NCBI GenBank assembly: GCA_030248065.1
Contig: JASAMV010005516.1
Coordinates: 26,001 to 90,000, forward strand
Source: Rhynchonema sp. JSB1_4
Lineage: Eukaryota > Nematoda > Chromadorea > Monhysterida > Xyalidae
Length of the DNA: 64,000 nt
Reading direction: 5' to 3'
Shown here: positions 1 to 33,338 of the stretch, piece after piece
How the letters are laid out: every line of letters begins with the position of its first letter
How positions within the stretch are numbered: the first letter of the stretch is position 1
Translations under genes and position numbers: made by a program
Notes under the pieces: model-generated
The model's database searches: none
Told to the model about the DNA's origin: nothing
Seen by the model: only the letters and a program-made list of their open reading frames with translations

Positions 1-1
1 G

Positions 2-331
2 ATTTATGCAGACGGCCACTGTGTGGGGTTCGCTGCGAAGGGTCTCTAAACTGCATTTATACTTCATGGACGCACCTTTATCACTGATGGTCACGTGTTC
101 AGCGTGTTCTGCTATGAATCGACCGCTGTCGATCGGCGACAGATATTCCGAGGGCAGCTTCATTCTGGTACTTAGCAAGCAGATGTTTCAATCAACACAG
201 AACCAAACTGCATGCGAGATACAATTGCAGACGAGCTTTGTGCGACAAAACGCCATTTTGATTGGCAAAAAATCATCGCGATACCGCAGGAAGTGGCAGA
301 ATGTTTATTCCCATCCACAGTCACAATTTAG
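2..331 (+). CDS. Possible 3' end of an unidentified plus-strand gene
   Basis: One frame reads ITDGHVFSVFCYESTAVD (about 74-127) and then RRQIFRGQLHS to a TAG at 173-175. If a 33-nt GT-AG intron at 168-200 is removed, the frame goes on through FDWQKIIAIPQEVAECL to a TAG at 329-331. An in-frame TAA at 47-49 means the exon cannot extend unbroken to base 2, and I see no good acceptor just after it. The TDG.VF..FCY string faintly recalls the C-terminal part of mitochondrial ribosomal protein mL37, but this is too weak to name the gene. A 33-nt intron would be much shorter than others in the window (about 60 nt or more), so the simpler reading is a terminal exon ending at 175. Confidence 0.25.
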
Positions 332-836
332 CAACGTGAAATACAAGAAACCGAAACTTGAACAGGTATGGCGAACACAAATGAAATGCTGCTTCCGATT
401 ATCCGACTACATTGCAAGTTGACCACAAACATAAAACAGAAACAACAAAACCAGAAACAATGGCTACAAACAGACACGTAGCAGGCAAAAATAATCGTAT
501 CAGACCAGTAAATCCACGCAAAATACTGTAAATGACGAGTATATAATTTTTGATCCGACTTCCCAAAGTGACATGAATACAGAAAGAACAATTCCAATCA
601 TAAAAACCAAACCGACAACTTGAATACTGTTTAGGTGGTTACAATGCGTTAAAGCACACCAAGGCACACAATTTTGACCAAAAAACGTGCACATAAGGCT
701 CACAAGTGCAAGTAGCGATGCGTAGTAACAAAGTCCAAGGAAACGCATCCAGAGGCGCATCGCAAAAAGAAACGATGCAGTAACAGGGCCACTAGCCGCA
801 AACAAGAATGATATCCTAAACCATACTAAACTAAGT
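332..836. other. Intergenic/3' UTR interval, nothing distinctive
   Basis: A+T-rich stretch between the possible plus-strand gene end and the ADK stop codon, so the two genes would converge. It should hold both 3' UTRs. A minus-strand open frame here encodes a hydrophobic run but overlaps the ADK last exon out of frame and shows no family resemblance. Confidence 0.5.
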
Positions 837-3823
<2,987 letters not shown>

Positions 3824-5198
3824 GTCGCTGTTCGATTGCGTTCAATCGTCAGATCTAAGATTCACTTGGGCAAGTCCCGTTGCACACGTTGGGAATGAAA
3901 ATAGCTGCCAGAAATGCGCAAAAACGCTGCAAAGAACCACCAACCGAGTATTACGTAGCTGATAGCGTTTCGCTAAGCAGAATTACAAACAAACACTTAG
4001 GAAAGTCATTCACAAAATAGCATGGGCAGTAATTTTCCGACAGGTACTTTTGCGCAACGGAGATACCGCGACGCCAGTGCAAGAAGTGCATTTGAGCAAC
4101 TTTTAACGAGAAACATAAAAATAAAAAGCTGACGATAGACATACATTGTGTTGCGTTTATCATTTAAATATACACACATAAAACATGAGAACAAAAAACA
4201 AATGATAACATCATAGTGCTCGAGAATATATAGAATAGAAGAATCAGAATATAACACGATTTCGGGCTCAGCATCAACGGAACAAGCAAGACTGCTATCT
4301 AATACACCGTTTATGTACAAGTTCTTTTGTATAATAAATCAAGAAAACGAAAAAACATCTAATATATTGCAGAACAGCAACAGTATCGTATAATTATTTC
4401 TGATCAAAAGCCGCTGCCGAGCATACAGGAACAAAATTTCGGGTTCACTTCACACAAAAATTATCATTTTTCGTCAAGATTATACAACTGAAGGTAATTG
4501 GTGTTCATGCTTTGTCTCTGACAAGAATGCCTTCTCTGTTTTTACGAGTCTCGACAAGCAGATAAAATTATTTTCGTAAAAGATAGTCTGAAAAGACCAC
4601 AGCGAAAAAAGAAAAAAACAAGACGCAATCATCATCAAGACGTACGTAATAGTACTGAAATCACACAAACAACATCAAAATCAAAAAATATGGATCAAAA
4701 ACCAAACAAAGGAAAACACTGCTCTGCAGCGCAGGTTAAGCGAACTGACGATTACATACCGTAAAGCAACGTAAAATCAAGAAACATGTTCAGTCTTGCT
4801 TGTTTGAAATAGGAGCACAAAAATTGAAGAAAAACAGAATAATCGAGTAATATTCTGAGCTATAACACATCTAATTGCAATTGCAAACCAACCAGCACAG
4901 ACAAATCAAAACAAATCTGTGATCAGAAGAGTGGAGCAAGAAAGAGATATCATCTTCACCAAGAAGAAGAAAATCCAACAAAATATAGTCTACCCTCTTT
5001 GTAGAGACGTGATTCTGGACCCGAAATTTTGCGCCACGGTGAAGGACATAGTAGTACAAAGATAAATAGGTCATAAAAACGGTGAATCGGGGGCCAACCT
5101 GTTGTTCACTACATAGAGGGCAACGCACGGAGTCACTATAAAGAGGGCATCCAGTTCATCAGTATCGGTTGATACCGATAAATCAATCAACCAATCAA
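3824..5198. other. Intergenic region between KAT6 3' end and ADK start
   Basis: About 1.4 kb of A+T-rich sequence that must contain the KAT6 3' UTR and the ADK promoter/5' UTR, since both genes are on the minus strand. No convincing exon, RNA gene or TATA element recognised. The only structured item is the inverted-repeat element at 4991-5149. Confidence 0.5.
4991..5149. repeat. Short inverted-repeat element (CCCTCTTTATAGTG family)
   Basis: The left end reads TACCCTCTTTGTAGAGAC and the right end the near complement, GTCACTATAAAGAGGGCAT, enclosing about 120 bp of unrelated sequence. Related paired arms occur at 35567-35660 and about 33466-33640, and single arms near 14333 and 37757. Two copies are preceded by ATATAGT. 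Classed as a MITE; superfamily unknown. Confidence 0.5.
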
Positions 5199-22563
<17,365 letters not shown>

Positions 22564-22622
22564 CTATAAAATATTGTTAACACTGTTTCAGGCTTTCCAG
22601 CGCTGGTGGCAGAGTTACCGTA

Positions 22623-23012
22623 CAGAGGTGGGAATCGGGCCGGGTTACCTCGGCCCGGCCCGGCCCGACAGTTCGGGCCGGGAAGTCAGGCCCGGCCCGG
22701 CCCGACTTGGAAAAAAGTCGGCCCGGCCCGGCCCGGCCCGATTTTTTCGGCCCGACTTTTTCTGATGATACCTATTTTGAAGCAATTTTTGGTGCAAAAA
22801 TTACTGTTTTTTGGTTTAGAAATACCTGATAATCATGGAAGTCGGTACTAATTTGCGGAATCGCGAGAAATTTTGGCAAATTTAGCCTAAAAAATCACGA
22901 TTTTTTATTGAAATTCGATGATGTCGGGCCTTTTCGGGCCGACCATCCCGGCCCGGCCCGACATTCCGAAAAGCCGAACGTTGGGCCGGGCCGGGCCCGA
23001 TTCCCACCTCTG
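22623..23012. mobile_element. hAT-like element with GGCCCG words, 8-bp duplication TTACCGTA
   Basis: 390 bp. Inverted termini CAGAGGTGGGAATCGGGCC; exact 8-bp duplication TTACCGTA (22615-22622, 23013-23020). Subterminal regions are arrays of CGGCCCGGCCCG in one orientation on the left and the complement on the right, around an A/T-rich core. Related termini/arrays are seen near 23260-23350, 44880-45030, 55138-55260 and 56280-56318. Confidence 0.88.
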
Positions 23013-24139
23013 TTACCGTATTGTCGGAAATAGAACCCCCCATTCGGGCATACCGGCCCGAAGCTTCATTTTATTAAAAGGTAGGAATTTTTTGTCAAAA
23101 AAAACTAAAATTTCTGACGGATTCGGCAAGTAGGTGATGATCAGTATTCAGTATTGTCTATCTGACGACTTTTTCATGGAAAACAATGAATTTTCAACCA
23201 AAAATAGGTTAAAAATCGCATAAATTGTGACAAAAATTGGGTTAAAATTAAAACTGAGCCAAAAATTCGGGCCGGGCCAGGCGCGGGCCGCGGGCCTGAG
23301 ATTTTGGGGGTTCGGGCAGGGCCGGGCCGGAGATTTAGGCGACCTCTGCTCTGGAATGAATGAACCCCACCCAAATGACCCCAGTGAAAAAATAGACCCC
23401 ACAGGGTTCATTTCCGACAATAAGGTAGAAACAGAAAGGAAACAAGAAAGGGAGAAAATATTTTTTTCTTGGGAAAAAGATGACCATGAAAAAACATACC
23501 GTATTCCCTAAAATAGAGCCCCCCCAAAAATAGAGCCCCCCAAAAATACAGCCCCCCCCTAAATGGGGTTAGTGAAAAAATACAGCCCCCCCCTTGTATT
23601 TTAGGTTTTACGGTATGAAAAAAGGAAAAAATGGGGATTCAGCAAAAAGAAGAGTTGAGGAAAAAAGTGTGAAATGTGGAAAAAATGAATTTGAGGAAAA
23701 AATGAAAAGCACCAAATTTTGTAGAAAAACTGCATTTGATCACAAAGCTGCAGGCCTGATGCTGAAACGGGGCCGGACCAGCCTCAACCGATTTTTTTCT
23801 TCTAATTTTTTTCAACCCCATGCTTTCTCTTTATCTCTTTCATTGCAGCCTCTCAAATAAATTTTACCCCAACACAGTCTTGTTGGTTGGTTTTTGCCAT
23901 CGTTTCGTCAAATATGCGGACTCATTGCTAAAAGTACTCATTTTCTAATTTCAACTTGTGGCCGAAATGTGCGCGATCAGAACACGACCACGATTAGGTC
24001 GATCGGATCTATTTTATATTGGCCTGCTGAGGTCGAAATCGAAGCCACTGAATCGGCTGAACCGGGAACAAAAATTATTTTGGAACAGTTGCATTTTTAT
24101 TGAAAATCAGGGGAGCCTCGTACTCTGGCTATCAAACAT

Positions 24140-24330
24140 AAAGGCAAACTACGCCAACACGAGCCCGATTTCGAAGGTGGTGTGAATTATAAACGAATAT
24201 AAAGAGAAAATCATCATGCTCCACTTTGTATTCTTCAACGTGTAACATTTCCCAAATCAGCAGCCACGTGTGAATGTTTCACTATTCTGCCAGCTGCGAA
24301 ATCGGGCTCGTGTTGGCGTAGTTTGCCTTT
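24140..24330. repeat. Inverted-repeat element, AAAGGCAAACTACG family, copy 2
   Basis: Same family as 6355-6544, opposite orientation. Termini AAAGGCAAACTACGCCAACA and complement; internal match includes CAAATCAGCAGCCACGTGTG. Confidence 0.75.
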
Positions 24331-24348
24331 ACATACTGAAAAATAGTC

Positions 24349-24464
24349 GTTTTATATGAAAACAAAGAAACATTTCTTGGTGCACTTGATGTCAGCCAGG
24401 TGACAGACGCGTCACACAGTGATCAAATCCACCAAGAAATGTTTCTTTGTTTTAACATGAAAAC
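24349..24464. repeat. Palindromic miniature element
   Basis: About 116 bp: the left arm contains GAAACATTTCTTGGTGCAC, the right arm CACCAAGAAATGTTTC, each continuing into GTTTTATATGAAAAC-type ends. About 50 bp of spacer. No target duplication assigned. Confidence 0.6.
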
Positions 24465-25728
24465 TATAATTTTTCCGAATGTTTCATGGACAGACTACCA
24501 GGTTCCCCTAATTTTCAATAAAAATGCAACAGGTTCCCCTGATTTTTAATAAAAATGCCACTGGTCCAGCTGTTCTAGCCGGTTGGACGGACCGTTTCAG
24601 TCGCTTCGATCTCGGCCGATTGTCATCTGATTAATTTAATATTGGCGGCATTCTGATCGCACGCACCAAAGCTACAAGTTAAACTCGTAAAAAGAGCACT
24701 TTTGGTAAGAATCCCTCTTGAAATGGAGCAACCGAGCCGGATATCGCATACTCTCAGAATTCGACCCTCCGCTATAAATTGTGACTGCATATAATCAATA
24801 ACCACAAAAACAACATCCAAACAAGATGAATAGACGGTAAAATAGACGGAATTAATTTTTAAAAGTTTGCTTTCAGGAACAAACGCGAGTTTGTGCCGAC
24901 TTACGCTCAACCTTTTAACAAGGCAACGACTGAGCGTTCAGCAGGAAATCCGATCGGCTCATACGCAAACAGCCACGAGCGAAATAATTCACACTGTGTC
25001 GTTTTCAGCACACTTTTTTCTTGTCACAGTGTCAGATGCGTTTGTTATAGTAGCATTATGGTAGCAAAATGGCGAGAGTCGTTTTATGATCATTGAGGAT
25101 ACGTATATGCAGTCCAATTTGATAGTAAAACAACAAGCATGAGATATGCTGTTTCCCGCTTTAAAGTTCCGCATTCTCGATTCTGTCACAGGTTTGATTT
25201 TGATTATGTGTTGTGTCTCTGTCACCAAAATGAACCGCAGCGTCTAAGATGCACTCGGACACAAGCTCCGACCCCGCCGTGCTGCACACGGCAAAAGGCG
25301 TTATATGTGAGCCGTGCACTAATCTGTTATTATAGCGGTGCATTCGCGTTGACACATGGATCCAAACAAGTTCGTTTGTGCGTTAGCAATTGTGTGGTGC
25401 GACAGCAGTTTCCAGAATGTGTATCCTATCATACCCGCGATTCACATTGGCCCATATCCTGCACACGCACAGCGCTTACAATCCAGTACCCACAATCATT
25501 GATGGGGTCAAAGTATTCAAATGTTCAATCTGCTTGTGCACAAAACAGAAAACTTGAAAACGGCTGTCCTTTCGTTGACCAATAGTCCAAGCACGAGCGT
25601 CACGCGAAACATTACGCATATGCAAACAGCACAGCACAAGCGTGGGACGCGACACACAAAGTGCAGTGCAACGCAACATCGCTCGCACGGCTCCTGGTGC
25701 AACTGAATTTCCAGCTCTCACACACATC

Positions 25729-27404
<1,676 letters not shown>

Positions 27405-27947
27405 ATTACCTGATTAAATTAAAATTTGTATTCACCCTGTCGAAAATGTTTGATCGATGTCGGCCAACATTAACGGATTTCCCAATATCACACAATCATT
27501 CCGGTGCTATATTTTTCGGTCAATTGTCGCGGGTGATTTGTTAGGGTATTGGAGTATGTGTTATTATTTATTTTTGTCCCAGGTTTGTCTAGAATGTCGT
27601 GTTTGGTTGAAACACACTTGATATAAAGATTTTTACAAGTTGCTGTTCGGAACCAGAAGCATGATTAAATAAAACAGGTCGATTCAAATAACTGATTGTT
27701 TCATATTGTGCAGGGCAAACCCTCAAGTATCCGAGATGAATAATGAATGAGATCCCACTGTAAGACAAAAATTGCATTTGAAAATCACTCAGAGCTGTCG
27801 ACCAAAAGGCTTTGAGTGTAACATAATTATTGCACATGACAGGTCACAAATAAATACATCAAGTAAACGGGCAAATAGTACATCAACATGCAAATGTCTC
27901 AATCAATCATGAATGCACGACGGACGCCTTCCTTTCAAACAGGAGCA
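27405..27947. other. Convergent 3' interval between DECR1 and GMC genes
   Basis: 543 bp holding both 3' UTRs. A plus-strand AATAAA lies at about 27664-27669. Nothing else recognised. Confidence 0.45.
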
Positions 27948-30900
27948 TCAACATCTGAGTCGATTGTCATTTCGGATTTGTCTGAATCCACGATTTGCGA
28001 CTGCGAGCAGGGTGCTCGCTATGCCACCACTGGCCGGCTCGGGGAACACGGCTTGGTCGATCACGCGCAGCCCGGCCACACCGCGCACTCTGCAAGCGTA
28101 AATAGGCATGATAACAGCAAACGATAAGTTCTATGTCGGACGTGGTGGACCTCTTATATACAATATAAGAGACAAAAAACAATCACTCAAATCAGCTGGA
28201 GTCATTATATTCACTAAGGTCGGTTGGCCCTTTGCAACCATCAGGGACTAACCATATAATTTTTCATTCTCAACCATGCTGTTCAATCAGAGGTGCAAAC
28301 ACCCGTCGGTTTACCCTCACCCAAAGCAAAACCGGTTGAGCCATGACTGGGTCTGATCGAGTTTCACCAGTATACCTACCCACCCAATATACTGACCTCA
28401 AATGGTCATCGACCACACTTCCCAGTGGTGCCGTGGACGCGAGTTGTCCCCCACTGGTGGCCAATTGATTCAAATAACACGTCCAGTATTTGTCAGTGAT
28501 GGGCAACAGCGGCTCTGCGCAATCGTCGAATTCCGGGTACACAACTTCGGCCTCCATCGCGGCGAAATACTCGGTCGCCATCAGACGTTCGACCTGACGG
28601 ATGCCTGAAATGGGAGGTCATTATCGACTGGCAACAATTTTTGAAGGTATGTATTTGGTTTATCACGAATATATATCTGTGATCAGAAATTATCTGACCC
28701 CACCTTACAATAGACTATCAACTGATTGCTTAAAGTGAATGGGTCGTATTCCGAAACTGGTGCACAGCTGTGAATGATTTCGAGAACAGACCTGATATAG
28801 ATTGCTGCTGCAGAAATTAGACCCATTTGGTGACTAAGAGCAAGGTGATAGTCACCCTTTCACTAAAATGCCCGTCAATGTACGATTTGCCCGGGTTTTT
28901 GATGTTTCACGTACCATTCATTAGCGAGTCGATGTCCCGCTGATCAGCCAAGTAGCTCGGATTCATACGAGGCACGAAAGAGTCATCGTGTCTGCGCCAC
29001 AACCACATTGTGCCTTGCGAGAATGGACGCAACAGAGTCAAAGTGATCACGAAGCCGCCGCCTGATGTCAGACCGAATCCGGACGGGTCGATTTTGTCAA
29101 CCACCTGCGTTTGCATAATGACACAGGTTGACATCAAATGCGGGGATCGGATCGGATATGGATTGGTCACGTGACTTTATAGAATTGACGACATTTCCCG
29201 TTGTGCTATGGGTTCTCATTATGACCAGCGTAAAACTCTTTCTTCTTCGTTTCGTTGCACATAATGGTAATCTCGGAAATCCCCGCATACAGGAAAGTTG
29301 CTCAACCAAGACTGATCAGATGCGGTCCACTCCAATGATGAGGTTTCTCACCGACAAGTTGTTTGAAGTGAGAAAAACTATTCACGCACGTCATCACGAT
29401 ATCCATTTTCATCCATGAAATCCATTTTGTTCAATAGGCCAACGGGTCGCAGTTCCATGAGCAGGTCGGGTGTGCGCACAAAGCCACTGCGCACCAGTGC
29501 ACAGCCGACAACGCTCGAATTTGCGAGAATACCTGTGCGATACCAGTGCGTAATGTAACAATACACGTTCCCTCCTCTTTATCGGGATTGATCGGGAATT
29601 CAGTTGTTTTTGGCCAGCCCTTAGTGAACGACAGTTTTGTCCTCAATCTTCCCTTAACCTCTAAATATACACGATGCGATGACGAATATTCGGCCCCAAC
29701 CGGCCCCCCCCGGGAACCCCCGACCACCAAACAATGTTCCAGAACGAACCTCGACCTCCGAACCGGTCAGGCGCTCTATCCAACTGAGCTACAGGAACGA
29801 GCTCAGTGGCCGCACTAACCACTTCATGAACCGACGAACGCAGTTCACCAGCGCACACACAATTCTCTCCTCGTATAGGACAGGACATACGACAACAGTA
29901 AATATCTCGGGCTCTAATACGCTTGTATATTCGCCAGACCACATATCAACAGTTTCTGTGTACGAACACACACAATTCTCATAATAAATCATCGCTATCA
30001 CAATAACCTTTGCCACTTTCCAAGAACGCCATGAACTCATTCGGGTCGTCCAGCTTTTGTCGAATTCCGGCAATGAATCTGGGATGCACTTTGACGTACA
30101 CCGGCACACTGACTCGGTCGTTTAAATGCGCGCCAACGGGTAAATCCAACAACACGGGGATCTGTGGAAATTGGACGAAGATTTTTAAACATTTTTTCAT
30201 TGACTGGTTGGTATAAAGCTTGGTGATAAAGGCAGTCTACGGGAGGTTGTCACTCAGCCCCCGAATACCGTAACCCACCGCGAGCGAGATCGTTGCGAGA
30301 CCCATGCTGATCGCTGCTTATCGACACGTGTATTAGCGGCAGCAAGCTGGAAATTGTCATCGTGCGCGTCGATCACCAAAACTTGGAATTGTTGGTTGGT
30401 GTTGGCGCTAACACGCAAAACATAGATAAAAAACAAAATGGTCTCGACACGATCCCAGATCAAAATCACGGGGGTCACGTATGGGGCATGACAACCTCCC
30501 GTAGACCGCCTTTATCAAGTCAATTGATGACGACTGACGTCGGGTTCGAGCAAATGTTCCAAGGCGGCTAAATTTTTCCAAAACTTTTCATTAAAAAATG
30601 TCGATCTCACATTCTGTGATCTGAGCATGTCCTTCGGTCCGATACCGGATTGGAGCAGAATCTGCGCGCTGCCAATCGCTCCGGCCGAAAGGATCACATC
30701 GCGCAGACAATTGACGTGGTAGGTGGCGTTGTTGAGCGTATCTCTATGGAGTGGACAAGAAATTATTTTTTCTCGCAGTTTGGTTTTCATTCATTATGCG
30801 TGGACAGGCAGTGTCAGTCAACTTGTGGTGAAAACAATCTACACTGTCCAGGTGCAGCAGAGTTTATACCATGCACGGTGGTAATAACAGACGGTCAAGT

Positions 30901-33338
30901 GACAAGATTGTGCAGGTGCTTCATTGCAAAGCCGTTCTGGATGGACTTGAGATGGTGAGCCAGTGATTCTGGTCACCTATGGAAAATTCAAAAAATATCA
31001 GTTGCGCACCTGAACGTGAGTCCGACAACCCTGCGTCCATCTGGTGTGTACAGCAAACCATCGACTTCAGCGTTCGACACAATAATCAGATTGTCACCGG
31101 CGTTGGTCAGAAATTGTGCTGCCGGGTTCAGCTTCATGCCGTTGTGGATCATCGCTGGAAAGCAGGATTGGATAACAAAATTAATTCGGATTGCTGCACT
31201 GCAATCTATTCTGATCATAAGTTTAGCCTCGTCATTTCAGTTCCTGATAAAATTGCAAAGTGTGCACTTCGATGGTCAATACAGGGCGGATACACGTATA
31301 GTATTAGGTCATAGAAACTGGCACCAACTTCTTGGCAGAAAGAATCCGCCATTATAGAACATGTTCTGTTCTTCGCTGTCAACAGCACTTGCATTCAACA
31401 TCTTGCCCGATTTCAGCCAGGCCGCTTTCAGTGGATCCATCAGGTCATCCCCCGCTCGCAGACTGCGAATACGACGCAAGATCGCTTCTTCGGGCATGTT
31501 CTGTAAATATAGACAGGTGCCGTCGCTGCTTGGGTCTCATTGCAATCTGGTGCACTCACACTGATGACGACCTGGTGCACTGTCCGTCTGTGAAATGAAA
31601 ACACGACCAAACGGGCAAGACTCACTGTTGCTAGATCGGTGTAGATGTGGAATACTATATTAGTATTACGACTAGCTACAAGCGATGTCAGTGCATGGAG
31701 TACATAGTGTGAAACATCAACAATCAAACTTGTCGCCAGCCACACTGTTTCATTAATGTTTTGTGTTTGTACAAGCGGCGTACTGTTATTCAGGCTGTTA
31801 TTGACGTTTTGATGGCTATCCATCCCTTGCCCATTTCCGCTGACGATGCCCGGGTGAATGAAAACAAGTCGATGCGGGAAACGGAAACATCTGACCATCT
31901 ATCTCGCTCCGCGTTTGTAAAGAATTTGTTCTCATAAAAAATATCAAACTCTACCGCTATCAGTGCATCTCACCTTCAAGAATTGTTCCCGTTCGTGTGT
32001 GTGATCAGGCTCTGCATCATTCAAATTGGTCGCGGTCACATTATTGTTCTCTTCATCCCCAATTTCATGACCAGATTCCAATCGAAAAATGAACGGTTTC
32101 ATTTCGACGTATCCCCAACCGTTCAAGTCGTACAGAAATGACCAGCGATGGAAATCGGCCAGGTTTGGTGGCGCGTAGATTCCGTTGTCGACCACGCTGT
32201 TGCCTCCCAGGGTCTTGCCCACAGCCAAACGCACTTTCTGTTGGTGTTATTATTATATGTCTGCTGCCTTCTTTAGGGATCGTGACTGCGGCCATATGCC
32301 ATCACTAAACAATATTCATTATGCTGAATTACTGGGGTTTTCACCAAAAAGTCATATGAGGCAATTCATCGGATCGTGAGAGACACCACGTCAATTTCGC
32401 TTTTGCAGAACTTGGTCTGGGTCACGGGACTTTTTTGTAGTTGGCATATTTAGAGACTTGATGATTATACTGGCCTATACATAGGTTGACACTGGTTGGA
32501 AGCATCAATATACCAAGTCCCGTTACTGGCAAGTCGAATCTGATCCGGTCGTCGAGTTTGCAACCGGTGCTGATGCTGTATGATTGGTACAACGGTACAT
32601 GACAAATCCGCCACGCCAACCCCTTATCGTACCTGATCCTTCATGGCGCGTGCGGCGCGTTTCTGCGGCGTCGAATAGAAACCCCATTCGGTCTTGTCTC
32701 GATCGTGAATGTTGGCGAACGGAATTGCCGAATCGAATGTGGGCACACTGCCGGCCTCCAACAGCAGCACACGCATGCACTTGTAGCGAGCCAGCTGGGC
32801 CGCCAGGAAACTGCCCGCGTAGCCGCTACCCACTGCAATGGTTCATTTGGTTTGCTTATTCACAAAAAATTGTCGCAGTGAGTTGACATACGTATTGTCA
32901 ACGGTTTGCTACACTTGTTTGTAATAATCATCAAAAAAGGTTTGACGCTTGTACTTTGTAACACTTCGTGTCGCTTTTTTCTCGCCATCTTCATGGACAG
33001 GCGGTGCACCAGGTGATCGTCAGCTCACCACATGGGCAAATGTGCGCGAAAACACAGGAAACTGGTTTCATGTCGCCGTAAAACATCACAGGTTCTGTTA
33101 ACGCACAAAACGCAGTGCACTGATGACAATGGTAGAGATAACGCCTGACAGGATGCTTCGGCCAAGCTGTACCTGGACAAGATCGGCGCGCACCTAATGT
33201 CACTGAACCGTATCCTGTTCCCAACTAACCGACAATGAAATCGAACGGCTTTTGCAAGTCCTGAAACACGGCGCTGTCGACGCCTCGATGCACATTCGGA
33301 AAATTGTTGGGATAATCGGCGTAGCGACGGCTAAACAT
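27948..33338 (-). CDS. GMC-family flavin oxidoreductase (glucose/choline dehydrogenase-like), catalytic motif degenerate; 11 exons
   Basis: Exons (complement): 33230-33338, 32633-32832, 31974-32237, 31329-31500, 31010-31154, 30611-30743, 30008-30161, 29390-29532, 28915-29104, 28397-28604, 27948-28089; 619 aa, normal for the family. The N-terminal FAD fold is intact: FDFIVVGSGYAGSFLAAQLA with RVLLLEAG. GKTLGGNSVVDNGIY replaces the usual GG.SS.N.M.Y.RG signature. DVILSAGAIGSAQILLQSGI matches the second GMC signature (G(A/S)..SP..L..SGIG). Near the C-terminus VRGVAGLRVIDQAVFPE is typical, but the preceding stretch reads LATSGGQLASTAPLGSVVDD where active enzymes have HP.GT..MG, and the later N-T-N-A-P is GGIAST. 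Both catalytic positions therefore look lost. FAD binding may persist while classic alcohol oxidation is unlikely. Substrate unknown. Confidence 0.9.
29736..29798 (-). repeat. tRNA-derived fragment, probably a SINE head
   Basis: The minus strand reads GTTCCTGTAGCTCAGTTGGA TAGAGCG..., with a perfect box A (TAGCTCAGTTGG) and a partial box B (GGTTCGTTC), closing with GGAAC complementary to the GTTCC start. It is only 63 nt, the anticodon stem pairs at just three positions, and the T arm is incomplete, so it is not a functional tRNA. It lies in an intron of the GMC gene (between exons 29390-29532 and 30008-30161) and is followed by G-rich sequence. Confidence 0.55.
30228..30513. repeat. Inverted-repeat element in GMC intron
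   Basis: The left end AAAGGCAGTCTACGGGAGG (continuing TTGTCA) is matched by the right end TGACAACCTCCCGTAGACC GCCTTT. About 286 bp; no clear target duplication. Confidence 0.65.

Larger units (their letters stand above)
24086..24530. repeat. Composite inverted-repeat element containing two smaller ones
   Basis: The outer left arm CAGTTGCATTTTTATTGAAA is matched by TTTCAATAAAAATGCAAC ending at 24530; the right arm is followed by a diverged direct copy (to about 24560). Inside lie the AAAGGCAAACTACG element (24140-24330) and a further palindromic element (24349-24464), so it is a three-level nest. Confidence 0.6.
22564..25728. other. Divergent interval upstream of KAT6-like and DECR1-like genes, transposon-rich
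   Basis: Should contain the missing 5' exon(s) of the KAT6-like gene and both promoters. The most upstream exon placed begins mid-codon at 22563, so at least one more exon exists. I found no Cys/His-rich (PHD) frame here. About 22623-24530 is mostly inverted-repeat elements and G/C-tract repeats; 23590-23870 is purine-rich low complexity; 24600-25700 shows no recognisable exon. Confidence 0.5.

Noticed and set aside
22640..23010. GGCCCG-rich tract as a CpG island or promoter
   Set aside because: It is the symmetrical subterminal array of a hAT-like element, not associated with a gene start.
29736..29798. Functional tRNA gene on the minus strand
   Set aside because: Too short, anticodon stem mispaired, T arm incomplete.
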